Below are positions 37,032 through 45,323 of a DNA stretch of 64,000 bases, in pieces. Origin of the DNA: Halomicrobium zhouii (GTDB lineage Archaea; Halobacteriota; Halobacteria; Halobacteriales; Haloarculaceae); assembly GCF_900114435.1 (NCBI RefSeq), contig NZ_FOZK01000001.1, forward strand, positions 558,001-622,000, in the 5' to 3' direction. The translations under genes and the position numbers were made by a program. Every line of letters begins with the position of its first letter. Within the stretch, counting starts at the first letter, position 1. The notes under the pieces are model-generated. The model ran no database searches. It was not told the origin of the DNA and saw only the letters and a list, made by a program, of their open reading frames with translations.

Positions 37032-38010
37032 CGACCGCCGGCTCACCACTTCGTCCCGTGCGTCGGGATCCATTTTTCGACAGCTGGACGGCCAACCGGA
37101 TGTCGCAACGCGCCTCCAGCGGCTGCGACCTGCGCGTCGACGACCAGTACCGGCAGCGTCGGTGTGCAACCGCTCGCGCGTCGGGTAGCGGCGCCGTGAG
37201 CGTTCCGGGCGGGTGCGCCCCACCAACCCATCCGCCATCACCGGAAAGAGAACGGCACGGCCTCTCGTCGTGCCGGGGCGCTCCCGTGGCGCCCCGGGGG
37301 AGACAGGTTCTGTCAGGCACCTACGGCGATAGGTCTGCCGTCCACCGGCCGTCTCGCATCTGTCCGGTAGAACCGGACGATTCTGTTCGACCGTTGACAG
37401 CCAGAGACAGACGACCGGTAGTCTACCTGGGATCGGCTAACCGACAGCGTGTCGTTCAGGAACGCCGGATCCGTATTCCCGTCCGAGCAGGGTTCCGCCG
37501 TTCGAATAACGGGACTAATATTGTTATGTAGATCACCCGTCTGTTCGTCGAGGCCGCCCGTCGCACTGGCCACTGACTTCCGCTAATACCGGATACTGGT
37601 CGGTAGAGCGCGCCCACTGTCGGAGGAGTGACGACGCGACGTCTCGGTAGACTCGCGAAATAAATCAGATTTCAATATAGAAATTTATTCTGATATATTC
37701 TACTGTTTGCACGCCAAAATGGATTTTCTACTCCTGATGCTTTGGTGGTCGGTAGATCTACATTTCTCCACCAACGCAATTTGTGGGTGATTTGGCGCGT
37801 TTCCTGGATCTGGTACTGTCTTCTCACTTTCTGATGAATCGGGGGATACAGTGTGTCGATTGACATTGCAAGTACCCTGTCTATTCTCGGAAATAATAAA
37901 TTTTCTATTATTTCCTCTGCCTCTCTCCGACGTCGTGCGACAACTACTGTCACAGCGAATATTGCCGTAACTCTTGGTTATAGATGTCTGGAGATATATG
38001 CATGACGTAC
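37032..38010. other. Large gap containing an AT-rich island
   Basis: A 979-base gap. A T5 run at 37073-37077 may end the GH43 transcript. From about 37655 to 37980 the sequence becomes strikingly AT-rich for this genome. That island starts with a nested inverted repeat (AATAAATCAGATTTC at 37659-37673 against GAAATTTATTCTGATATATT at 37680-37699). A 93-codon minus-strand frame (37672-37953) crosses it, but its basic, non-halophilic composition makes it doubtful. GGTTATAG at 37976-37983 suits a promoter for the next gene. Confidence 0.5.
37073..37077 (+). terminator. T5 run after GH43 gene
   Basis: Short T run 42 bases downstream of the stop, without a strong hairpin. Confidence 0.3.
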
Positions 38011-39306
38011 ATGACCAACGACGACGCCCAGGGGTTCGGGACGCGCTGTGTCCACTCGGGCCAGGCCGAGCCCGACTCCGCCACGCGCGCTCGCGCGCCC
38101 CCCATCTACCAGACGAGTTCGTACGTCTTCGAGGACGCCCAGCACGCGGCGGACCTGTACTCGCTCGCAGAGGACGGCAACGTCTACTCCCGGTTCGACA
38201 ACCCGACCGTGGCGATGCTGGAACAGCGCATCGCCGACCTCGAAGGAGGGACGGCCGCCGTCGCGACCGGCGCGGGGATGGCCGCCCTCGACGCGGGGAC
38301 CTCCATCCTCGCGAGCGCGGGCGACAATATCGTCTCGGCGGCGTCTATCTACGGCGGCACCCACGGCTACATGCGGACCATCGGCGCGCGCCGGGGGATC
38401 GAGGCACGCTTCGTCGACACGCTCGACCCCGAGGCCTACGCCGAGGCCATCGACGACGACACCGCCTACGTCCACTTCGAGACCATCGGCAACCCCTCGC
38501 TCGTGGTGCCGCCCATCGAGGAGATCGTCGAAGTCGCCCACGAGCGCGACGTTCCGGTGTTCGTCGACAACACCTTCGGGACGCCGTATCTCTGTAACCC
38601 CCTCGACTACGGCGTCGACGTCATCTGGGAGTCGACGACGAAGTGGATCCACGGGTCTGGAACGACGGTGGGCGGCGTCCTCGTCGACGGCGGCAGTTTC
38701 CCCTGGGGCGACCACCCCGAGAAGTACCCCGAACTCGGCGGCGAGAGCCCCGGCTTCCAGGGCGTCAACTTCTCCGAGCAGTACGGCGACCAGGCGTTCG
38801 CCATGGCGGCCAAGCAGCGCTCGGTGCGCAACCTCGGCGACGGCCAGAAGCCCTTCGACGCCTGGGCGACGCTGCAGGGACTGGAGACCCTGAAGCTCCG
38901 GATGGACCAGCACTGCTCGAACGCGCTGGCCGTCGCGGAGTTCCTCGAGGACCACCCAGACGTCGCCTGGGTCACCTACCCCGGGCTGGACGACCACGAG
39001 ACCCACGAGGCGGCCCGGAAGTACCTCGACGGGGGGTTCGGTGGCATCGTCACCTTCGGGCTGGAGGGCGGCTACGAGGCCAGTCGGCGCTTCTGCGAGG
39101 AGGTCGAACTGGCCTCCTTCCTCGCGAACATCGGCGACGCGAAGACGCTGGTCATCCACCCGGCCTCGACCACGCACGCCCAGCAGTCGGAGGAAGAACA
39201 GCGCGAGAGCGGCGTCACGCCCGACCTGGTCAGATGTAGCGTCGGCATCGAAGAGTCCCAGGACATCGTCGCAGACTTCGAGCAGGCTATCGGACGGGTG
39301 AACTGA
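38011..39306 (+). CDS. metY: O-acetylhomoserine sulfhydrylase-type PLP enzyme
   Basis: A 431-residue Cys/Met metabolism PLP enzyme. It probably converts O-acetylhomoserine and sulfide (or methanethiol) to homocysteine (or methionine). Motifs: YSRFDNPT near the start of the core, a [10 protein letters not shown] cofactor region, [13 protein letters not shown], and the PLP lysine in STTKWIHG. The C-terminal HPASTTHAQ is typical of MetY/MetZ. Three in-frame ATGs exist (37984, 38002, 38011); the last fits leaderless initiation from GGTTATAG at 37976-37983. The acetyltransferase gene follows after 17 bases, forming a methionine operon. Confidence 0.92.
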   Translation: MTNDDAQGFGTRCVHSGQAEPDSATRARAPPIYQTSSYVFEDAQHAADLYSLAEDGNVYSRFDNPTVAMLEQRIADLEGGTAAVATGAGMAALDAGTSILASAGDNIVSAASIYGGTHGYMRTIGARRGIEARFVDTLDPEAYAEAIDDDTAYVHFETIGNPSLVVPPIEEIVEVAHERDVPVFVDNTFGTPYLCNPLDYGVDVIWESTTKWIHGSGTTVGGVLVDGGSFPWGDHPEKYPELGGESPGFQGVNFSEQYGDQAFAMAAKQRSVRNLGDGQKPFDAWATLQGLETLKLRMDQHCSNALAVAEFLEDHPDVAWVTYPGLDDHETHEAARKYLDGGFGGIVTFGLEGGYEASRRFCEEVELASFLANIGDAKTLVIHPASTTHAQQSEEEQRESGVTPDLVRCSVGIEESQDIVADFEQAIGRVN

Positions 39307-39323
39307 CGTGGAGGGGACATAGG

Positions 39324-40532
39324 ATGGAGGTCGAACACGACACGGTCTCGCTCGGCGAGTTCGAGTTCGAGTGCGGGGAGACGATCCCCGACCTGGAGAT
39401 CGAGTACGAGGCCTACGGCGAGTTCACTGGCGACAACGCGGTGCTGGTCTGTCACGCCCTCACGGGGAGCGCCCACGTCGCGGGTACTCACCGCAGCGAC
39501 ACCGGCGGCCAGGCCCGCGCCTGGTGGGACGACATCGTCGGCGCCGGGAAGGCCGTCGACACCACCGAGTACTACGTCGTCTGCGCGAACGTCCCCGGCT
39601 CCTGTTACGGCTCGACCGGGCCCGCGAGCGAGAACCCCGAGACGGGCGAGCCCTACGGTACCGACTTCCCGCCCGTGACGGTCGGCGACTGGACCGAGGC
39701 CCAGCGCGCGCTGCTGGACGAACTCGGCGTCCCCCACCTCCACGCCGTCGTTGGCGGGTCCGTCGGCGGGATGAACGTCCTCGAGTGGGCGACGCGCCAC
39801 CCCGACCACGTCGAGCGCATCGTCCCCATCGCCGCGGCGGCCCGTCTCGACACGCAGTGTCTCGCCATCGACGCCGTCGCCCGCCGGGCCATCACCACCG
39901 ACGAGGACTGGAACGGTGGCGACTACTACGGCGAGGACCGGCCGAACCCGAAAGACGGGCTGGCACTGGCGCGACAACTGGGCCACGTCATGTACCTCTC
40001 GAAGGCCAGCATGGAGCGGAAGTTCGGCCGCCGCGCCGCCGGCCGGGACGCCGTCCGGTCGTTCCCCGCCGACCCGGCCGCGAACTTCTTCCCCTACCGG
40101 GACGTCGAGAGCTACCTCGACTACCAGGCCGAGAAGTTCGTCGAGCGCTTCGACGCCAACAGCTACCTCTACCTGACGCGCGCGATGGACAACTACGACC
40201 TGTCCTCGGGCTTCGAGTCCGACGCCGACGCGCTGGCCGCCTTCGAGGGCGAGGCGCTGGTGATGTCCTTTACCGGCGACTGGCACTTCACCACCCAGCA
40301 GGCCGAGTCGCTGGCCGACAGCCTCCGGAGCGCGGACGTGGAGGCGGCCCACCACGTCGTCGACTCGGACCACGGCCACGACGCCTTCCTCGTCGAACCC
40401 GACCACGTCGGCCCGCCGGTGGCGGACTTCCTCGAAGCGGGCGTCGCCGGCAACGCCGTAACGGACACTGCTGGCGACGAGGAGGAGGGCGAGAGCGACT
40501 TCGCCCCGGTGCACACCAGTCTGTTCTCCTGA
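39324..40532 (+). CDS. metX: Homoserine O-acetyltransferase
   Basis: A 402-residue alpha/beta-hydrolase-fold enzyme that moves acetyl from acetyl-CoA to homoserine. [14 protein letters not shown] (residues 41-54) forms the oxyanion region, Ser146 in [12 protein letters not shown] is the nucleophile, and the catalytic Asp and His lie near the end ([10 protein letters not shown]). Length and motifs match archaeal and bacterial MetX. It lies directly downstream of metY and provides its substrate. Confidence 0.93.
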   Translation: MEVEHDTVSLGEFEFECGETIPDLEIEYEAYGEFTGDNAVLVCHALTGSAHVAGTHRSDTGGQARAWWDDIVGAGKAVDTTEYYVVCANVPGSCYGSTGPASENPETGEPYGTDFPPVTVGDWTEAQRALLDELGVPHLHAVVGGSVGGMNVLEWATRHPDHVERIVPIAAAARLDTQCLAIDAVARRAITTDEDWNGGDYYGEDRPNPKDGLALARQLGHVMYLSKASMERKFGRRAAGRDAVRSFPADPAANFFPYRDVESYLDYQAEKFVERFDANSYLYLTRAMDNYDLSSGFESDADALAAFEGEALVMSFTGDWHFTTQQAESLADSLRSADVEAAHHVVDSDHGHDAFLVEPDHVGPPVADFLEAGVAGNAVTDTAGDEEEGESDFAPVHTSLFS

Positions 40533-40603
40533 ACCTTCGCTCGACGTTCCGCGTCTGAAATTCCTGTTACAGAACTAAGGGGTCTGCCGTCGTAGGCACA
40601 CGT

Positions 40604-41632
40604 ATGGCACTGTACGCGCTGGACGACGTCGACGACGCCTACGCGGTGACGCGGGCGTTCCTCACGAGCATCGACCGCACGACGTGGCTCAAACTCGCGC
40701 TGATCGTCTTCTTCGTCGGTGGCGCGGGCGCCAACTTCCCGGGGACGAGTTTCTCGGGGGCCAACGGCGGGGAACCGGGTGCGCCGCCCGCCGAGGAGTT
40801 CCCGGCGTTCGACCCCGGTCCGGACTTCTGGCTGCTCGTCGGCGCCGTCGTCCTCGTTCTCGTGGCCCTCGCGCTGGCGCTGTTCTTCGTCGCCGCGGTG
40901 ATGGAGTTCGTCTTCGTCGAGTCGCTCCGGACGGAGGACGTCTCGATCCGCGAGTACTGGGGCCGCTACTGGCGCAAGGGACTCCGTCTGTTCGGCTTCC
41001 GTCTGGTCGTCGGGCTGCTGTTCTTGGCGCCGTTCCTCGCCGTGATGGCACTGTTCTTCGCGCCCGTGGCACTCGGCACAGGCGGCTTCGCCGCGCCCGT
41101 CCTCGCGCTGGTGGTCCTCCTGCCGGTCGTCTTCGTCCTGGCTATCGTCGTCGGACTGGTCGACAGCTTCACCACGAACTTCGTCGTCCCGATCATGCTA
41201 CTCGAGGACCGCGGCGTCGTCGACGGCTGGCGGCGCCTCTGGCCCACTATCAAAAGCCAGTGGAAGCAGTACCTGGCCTACGCCGTCGCGGCCTGGATCC
41301 TCTCGCTCGTCGGCGGCGTCCTGATCGCCGTGGTGGCCGGCATCCTGGTCGCCGTCCTGTTCGTCCCCTTCGGCATCCTCCTCGCGGTCGGCATCGGCCT
41401 GCTGTCGGTCCTCGAACCGGTCGGCATCGCCTGGCTCGTCGTGACGGGGCTGCTGTTCGCTCTGGCCGCCCTCGTGGTCGCGTTGCTGGTCACGGTCCCG
41501 GTCCAGACGTACCTCCGCTACTACGCGCTGCTCGTGCTCGGCGACGTCGACGCGGACCTCGACATCATTCCCGAACAGCGTGCAGCCGTCCGCTCCGACG
41601 TCGAGTCGGGCGGTGACGGCGACGCACTCTGA
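40604..41632 (+). CDS. Haloarchaeal multi-pass membrane protein (DUF7544 type)
   Basis: A 342-residue protein with about seven hydrophobic helices (first at about 28-46, then 70-105, 125-158, 162-188, 220-250, 255-275 and 280-305). It starts with ALYALDDVDDAYAVTRAF, which I associate with a haloarchaeal DUF7544-type family, and resembles membrane proteins with a glycerophosphodiester phosphodiesterase-like helical region. No catalytic residues are evident. Monocistronic. Confidence 0.75.
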   Translation: MALYALDDVDDAYAVTRAFLTSIDRTTWLKLALIVFFVGGAGANFPGTSFSGANGGEPGAPPAEEFPAFDPGPDFWLLVGAVVLVLVALALALFFVAAVMEFVFVESLRTEDVSIREYWGRYWRKGLRLFGFRLVVGLLFLAPFLAVMALFFAPVALGTGGFAAPVLALVVLLPVVFVLAIVVGLVDSFTTNFVVPIMLLEDRGVVDGWRRLWPTIKSQWKQYLAYAVAAWILSLVGGVLIAVVAGILVAVLFVPFGILLAVGIGLLSVLEPVGIAWLVVTGLLFALAALVVALLVTVPVQTYLRYYALLVLGDVDADLDIIPEQRAAVRSDVESGGDGDAL

Positions 41633-41683
41633 GGCGGGCCCGCCGGTCCAGTTTTATAGGCGTTCCCAGTGAACTGTCACGAT

Positions 41684-41986
41684 ATGGCAGACGACCACGA
41701 AACCGCTCAGGAACTGGGCATCGGCTTCGGCGAGACGGTGTACTCCGAGGACGGCGTCGCGCTCGGGACGATACGGGGCTTCGACGAACACGGCTTCTAC
41801 GTCACCCAGGAGGACGGCATCGAGGCGCTGTCCAGCGAGCACGTCACCCCCGGCCGCTCCGGCGAAGGCGAACTGATGTGGCGCTGCTGGAACTGCGGCG
41901 AGATGGGCGAAATCGAGGACATCCCCCAGGAGTGTCCCAACTGCGGCGCGCCGAAGGAGGAGATATACTACTGGACGGAGGACTAG
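41684..41986 (+). CDS. Rubredoxin-like zinc-ribbon protein
   Basis: A 100-residue protein. Residues 1-60 form a small beta-barrel-like domain (GETVYSEDGVALGTIRGFDEHGF), and the C-terminus holds two CxxC pairs (CWNC and CPNC, near residues 67-91) in a rubredoxin or zinc-ribbon arrangement, so it binds iron or zinc. The ATG at 41684 is supported by TTTATA at 41653-41658, about 28 bases upstream (leaderless). The family (DUF7130-like) is frequent in haloarchaea; role unknown, possibly electron transfer. Confidence 0.82.
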   Translation: MADDHETAQELGIGFGETVYSEDGVALGTIRGFDEHGFYVTQEDGIEALSSEHVTPGRSGEGELMWRCWNCGEMGEIEDIPQECPNCGAPKEEIYYWTED

Positions 41987-42106
41987 GGACGTCGGGCTCT
42001 TCGAGTCGTCTCTTCCCGTACTTTCACGGCTGGTCAGTACAGATCAGCTACGTATCGATCTGTGACGGCCGAAACGACCTGAGTGAGCACGACCGTAAAC
42101 ACCTCG

Positions 42107-42216
42107 AAAGCCCTCGGCGGGCTCGCGGTCGCTCAGCGGGATACCCTCACGTGCGTTCGGGTAGGGCCCGCTGAGCGACTGCCTTGCAGCGCGACCCCAC
42201 CTCGCCCTTTCAGTCC
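42107..42216 (-). repeat. Hairpin-array repeat element, copy B (inverted)
   Basis: Reading on the minus strand it starts GGACTGAAAGGGCGAGG (42216-42200) and ends CGCCGAGGGCTTT (42119-42107). Inside is a long hairpin: GTCGCTCAGCGGG (42128-42140) pairs with CCCGCTGAGCGAC (42167-42179), with inner TACCC (42142-42146) and GGGTA (42159-42163). Confidence 0.85.
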
Positions 42217-42390
42217 CCCAGGGACAGCCGTCGCTCGCGCGATAAAACGCACTCGCGATTGGCCCCGCCACCCCTCCCCGGTCGCGCCTGGCGGCGCGAC
42301 ACGCTTCCTGACCGCTCCGCAACCGCCCGGCCGGGAGGCCGTCTCGTCGGCCGACCAGGGGAAGGGCAGGGCTGCGGTGCTGTCCTCGGA

Positions 42391-42493
42391 GGACTGAAAG
42401 GGCGAGGCGGGGTCCGGGAACCCCGGACCGATAAGCACGCGAGGGACGAGCGCGCGCAGTCGGTCCGCGGGACCGGAGCGCGCCGAGGGCTTT
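42391..42493 (+). repeat. Hairpin-array repeat element, copy C
   Basis: It starts GGACTGAAAGGGCGAGG (42391-42407) and ends CGCCGAGGGCTTT (42481-42493); both ends are perfect inverted matches to copy B. Internal hairpins have three-base loops: GGTCCGGG-AAC-CCCGGACC (42411-42429) and CGGTCC-GCG-GGACCG (near 42461-42475). AAGCAC..GGGA..GCGCAGT at 42433-42460 matches copy A. Confidence 0.85.
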
Positions 42494-42612
42494 CTGGGTG
42501 TTGGCGGTGTCATTTCTCCCAGCAAAAGTCCCACGAACCACCCGCTTAGTTCACACCCACACGCATCACGCGGGCAGCGCCTTTTTCACGGGGCCACGCC
42601 CACACATCGCCA

Positions 42613-43503
42613 ATGAACGTCGTCGTCTTCGGCGCAGGAAGTCTGGGAAGCCTGGTCGGCGGACTACTCGCCCGGGAGCACGACGTCACGCTCGTCGGGC
42701 GGGACCCGCACGTCTCCGCGGTTCGGGAGGGCGGACTTCGCGTCTCCGGTGCGTTCGAGTTCACCACGTCGCCATCGGCGACGACCAGCGTTCCCGACGC
42801 CGCGGACCTCGCTGTCGTCACCGTAAAAGCGTACGACACCCCCGAAGCCGCCGCGGCGCTGGTCGACTGCGACCTCGGTAGCTGCCTCTCGCTCCAGAAC
42901 GGGATGGGTAACGAGGCGACGCTCGCCGCGCAGCTGGAGTGTCCGGTCCTCGCGGGGACGTGCACCTACGGCGCTCGCCTCGCGGAACCCGGCCACGTCG
43001 CGTGTACCGGCGTGGGGGAGGTCGCACTCGGCCCGCGCGAGGGCGGCTCCTCGACCGTCGCGGACGAGGTTGGGGTGGCCTTCGACGACGCCGGCATCGA
43101 GACCGTCGTCGCCGACGACGTGCACCGGCGGCTCTGGGAGAAACTGGCCGTCAACGCCGGGATCAACGCGACCACGGCGCTGGCTCGCGTCGAGAACGGA
43201 GCCCTGGTCGACGGGCCGGGTGGCGACGTCGCCGCGGCGTCGGCCAGGGAAGTCGCTCGCGTCGCGCGCGAGCAGGGAGTCGACCTCTCCGACGAACCCG
43301 TCGTCTCACGCGTGGCGTCCGTCGCGGCCGACACCGCGGCGAATCGCTCGTCGATGCTCCAGGACGTCGACTCGGGGTCCAGGACGGAGGTCGACGCCAT
43401 CAACGGCTACGTCGTCGACGCCGCGGCGGGCGAAGCGGTCCCGGTCAACCGGACGCTGACCGCGCTCGTCCGCGCGTGGGAGCGGGAGCGAGGGCTCCGC
43501 TGA
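42613..43503 (+). CDS. panE: 2-dehydropantoate 2-reductase family protein
   Basis: A 296-residue ketopantoate reductase-type enzyme that uses NADPH to make pantoate for coenzyme A synthesis. The Rossmann motif GAGSLGSLVGG is at residues 7-17; LSLQNGMGNE (near 95-104) and the catalytic lysine/Glu region with KLAVNAGINATTAL (near 177-190) and the C-terminal NRSSMLQDVDSG match the family. Paralogues acting on other 2-ketoacids exist, so the symbol is a best assignment. Monocistronic after the repeat-filled gap. Confidence 0.87.
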   Translation: MNVVVFGAGSLGSLVGGLLAREHDVTLVGRDPHVSAVREGGLRVSGAFEFTTSPSATTSVPDAADLAVVTVKAYDTPEAAAALVDCDLGSCLSLQNGMGNEATLAAQLECPVLAGTCTYGARLAEPGHVACTGVGEVALGPREGGSSTVADEVGVAFDDAGIETVVADDVHRRLWEKLAVNAGINATTALARVENGALVDGPGGDVAAASAREVARVAREQGVDLSDEPVVSRVASVAADTAANRSSMLQDVDSGSRTEVDAINGYVVDAAAGEAVPVNRTLTALVRAWERERGLR

Positions 43504-43601
43504 CCGCAGCCCCGAACTCGCCGTCCCGTTCGGCAGCCCGAACGGACCGGCCACTCAGTCTGTGGGGGCGTTCCAGAATTGGGTGCGAGGACGCCGCTGA
43601 C

Positions 43602-44126
43602 TCAGCTTTCCTCGATTTTGGTCTTGACGGTTTTCGCGGTCTCTTCGTCCTCGAACTGCATGAGGAGGAGTCCGTCCCAGTCGTCCTCGGTGACACTCTC
43701 TGCGAGGCTCGGCGCCACTGCGTACGTACTCGCTTCCTCACCGTCGACCGTCACCGTAATCGTGGCGTCGTCGGGGGCTTCGGCGGCCCCGGTCGCCTGG
43801 AGCGCCTCGCTCGCGCTGTCGGTTCCCCCGTCGGTGAGCGTGGCTGCGAGTTCGTAGCCGTCGGAATCCGGTTGCTCGCGGACGTCGCCGACGTTCGCCA
43901 CGGTGTCCTTCTGGAAGAAGGTCTGTTCGCCGTCGGGTCCCGAGACGGTGGCAAATAGGGCGCTGGCCGGCGTCTGTTCCGACCCGTCGGCCGTCGCCGC
44001 CGTCCCCGATTCGCCGGCCGTCCCGTTCGTTTCGGGTTCGTCGGACGACCCCTGCATGCAACCGGCGGTTCCGAGGAGGGCTGTACTGGAGAGGAGGGCT
44101 ATCGTGTCTCTGCGGGAACACTGCAT
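43602..44126 (-). CDS. Tat-exported lipoprotein, function unknown
   Basis: A 174-residue protein. The N-terminus has a twin arginine (SRRDTIALLSS, residues 4-13) and a lipobox TAGC ending at Cys22, so it should be lipid-anchored outside. The linker after Cys is Gly/Ser/Thr/Glu-rich. The domain from about residue 60 has beta-alpha repeats (DGYELAATLTDGGTDSASEAL; LLMQFEDEETAKTVKTKIEES) resembling the P1-like fold of SecD, but this is weak. The ATG at 44126 places the Tat motif properly; an upstream ATG at 44153 is possible. Confidence 0.72.
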   Translation of the reverse strand: MQCSRRDTIALLSSTALLGTAGCMQGSSDEPETNGTAGESGTAATADGSEQTPASALFATVSGPDGEQTFFQKDTVANVGDVREQPDSDGYELAATLTDGGTDSASEALQATGAAEAPDDATITVTVDGEEASTYAVAPSLAESVTEDDWDGLLLMQFEDEETAKTVKTKIEES

Positions 44127-44199
44127 GTGAGTTAGCTGATGTTTACCCACCAAGTACTTTCTGGACTAGTCCGTCTTTGTCACCGATCCACATCCCCTC

Positions 44200-44218
44200 G
44201 CGGCCGCTTCGCGGCCGC
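44200..44218. repeat. Perfect GC-rich hairpin near the end of the flippase-like gene
   Basis: GCGGCCGC-TTC-GCGGCCGC, 8-bp stems with a three-base loop, lying between the lipoprotein start and the end of the flippase-like gene. A further partial CGCGGCCGC occurs at 44269-44277. It may be a transcript 3' structure. Confidence 0.6.
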
Positions 44219-44288
44219 TTCGCGAGAACTCAGTTCCGATGGACTCACGGTGCTCGTCCATCGACCTTCGCGGCCGCTACGCGTCCGC

Positions 44289-45320
44289 TCAGTTCCGCTT
44301 CAGGACGTACACCGCGGCGGCCCCGCCGACGACCAGCGCGAACACGTAGCTCTCGACGCGGTAGAGCAGGGCGACGGTGGTCGCCGTCGACCCGGACGAG
44401 ACGGTCGTCAGCGCGAGGATGAGGACGACGAGGAGCCCGGACACCGCGCCGCTGCCGCCCGGTGAGGGCGCCAGTCCCGCGAGCGTACTGGCGGGGACGA
44501 TGAACATGACGAGCAACAGCGGGATGGTCGCCCCGACGGCCTCGGCGGCGGCGAACAGCGGGAGGGCGAAGAAGACCCAGCCGACGTAGGCGAACCCGAG
44601 GGCGCGGACGAGCGCCCAGCGGTCGCGAGCGATCCGCTGGAACGCCTCGTTCAGCTCCCGCATCCGGTGGAGAACGCCCGCGGGCGTCACCACGGGCAAC
44701 CGCCGGAGGGCGGGGGAGAGCAACCGGTGTACTGCGTGGCCGATCCGACGGCGGAAGCGCCAGCCCACGACGCCAAAGATAGGGAGTCCCACCGCGAGGA
44801 CGGCGAGCATCCCGGCGAAGGGGCGTACCGATGCGGGGAGGCTGGACTGCCACAGCAGCGTGGCGAACCCGACGCCGGCGAAGGTGAAGAACGGGAGCAG
44901 GTTCAGCGTGTCCGCGGTGACCACGCTGGCGAGGCTCTCCTCGTAGCTGGCCTCGGTGTCCCGGGAGAGGACGTAGGCGATGAACGGTTCGCCGCCGGCC
45001 TGTCCCAGCGGGGTGACGTAGTTGGCGAACGTGGCCGCGAAGTACGTCACGAGGAGCCGCCGGTACGGGACGCTCACGCCGGAGACTGCGAGGACGATCT
45101 GCCAGGACTTGCCCCAGGCGGCCAGACACAGCAGCGTCGAGAGACAGCCCAGGGCGATCCAGCCGGGATCGGCCCCGAGGAGTCCGTCGACGACGTCGGC
45201 CGTCCCGACGAAGTCGACGAGCAGGACGAGGACGAGCCCCGCGACGGCGAAGCCGCCGGATATCTGGAGGACGGTCTTCCGGTCGGCGTAGTCGAGGAGG
45301 GCCCCGCCCTGGTCGGACAC
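44289..45320 (-). CDS. AglD/LPG synthase-type integral membrane protein (UPF0104)
   Basis: A 343-residue protein with about eight helices, of the lysylphosphatidylglycerol synthase TM / UPF0104 type. The family includes the membrane half of the archaeal glycosyltransferase AglD and flippase-like proteins. Conserved pieces are TYFAATFANYVTPLGQAGGEP (split here: TYFAATFANYV at about 91-101 and TPLGQAGGEP at 102-111) and the C-terminal LAPSPGGSGAVSG. It starts three bases after the upstream stop, so it is co-transcribed with the alkaline-phosphatase-fold gene. Lipid or lipid-sugar handling at the membrane is the likely role. Confidence 0.85.
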   Translation of the reverse strand: MSDQGGALLDYADRKTVLQISGGFAVAGLVLVLLVDFVGTADVVDGLLGADPGWIALGCLSTLLCLAAWGKSWQIVLAVSGVSVPYRRLLVTYFAATFANYVTPLGQAGGEPFIAYVLSRDTEASYEESLASVVTADTLNLLPFFTFAGVGFATLLWQSSLPASVRPFAGMLAVLAVGLPIFGVVGWRFRRRIGHAVHRLLSPALRRLPVVTPAGVLHRMRELNEAFQRIARDRWALVRALGFAYVGWVFFALPLFAAAEAVGATIPLLLVMFIVPASTLAGLAPSPGGSGAVSGLLVVLILALTTVSSGSTATTVALLYRVESYVFALVVGGAAAVYVLKRN

Positions 45321-45323
45321 GGC

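Larger units (their letters stand above)
41987..42612. other. Intergenic region carrying two inverted hairpin elements
   Basis: A 626-base gap without a credible gene. It contains repeat copies B (42107-42216) and C (42391-42493) in inverted orientation around 174 bases of other sequence. Confidence 0.6.

Noticed and set aside
37672..37953. 93-codon minus-strand frame in the AT-rich island
   Set aside because: No ribosome site, promoter or known domain; basic composition unlike local genes. Kept only as a note in the island finding.
42107..42493. Stable RNA such as RNase P or SRP RNA
   Set aside because: Long-range pairing exists, but the conserved RNase P or SRP core sequences were not found on either strand; the copies are better described as a repeat family.
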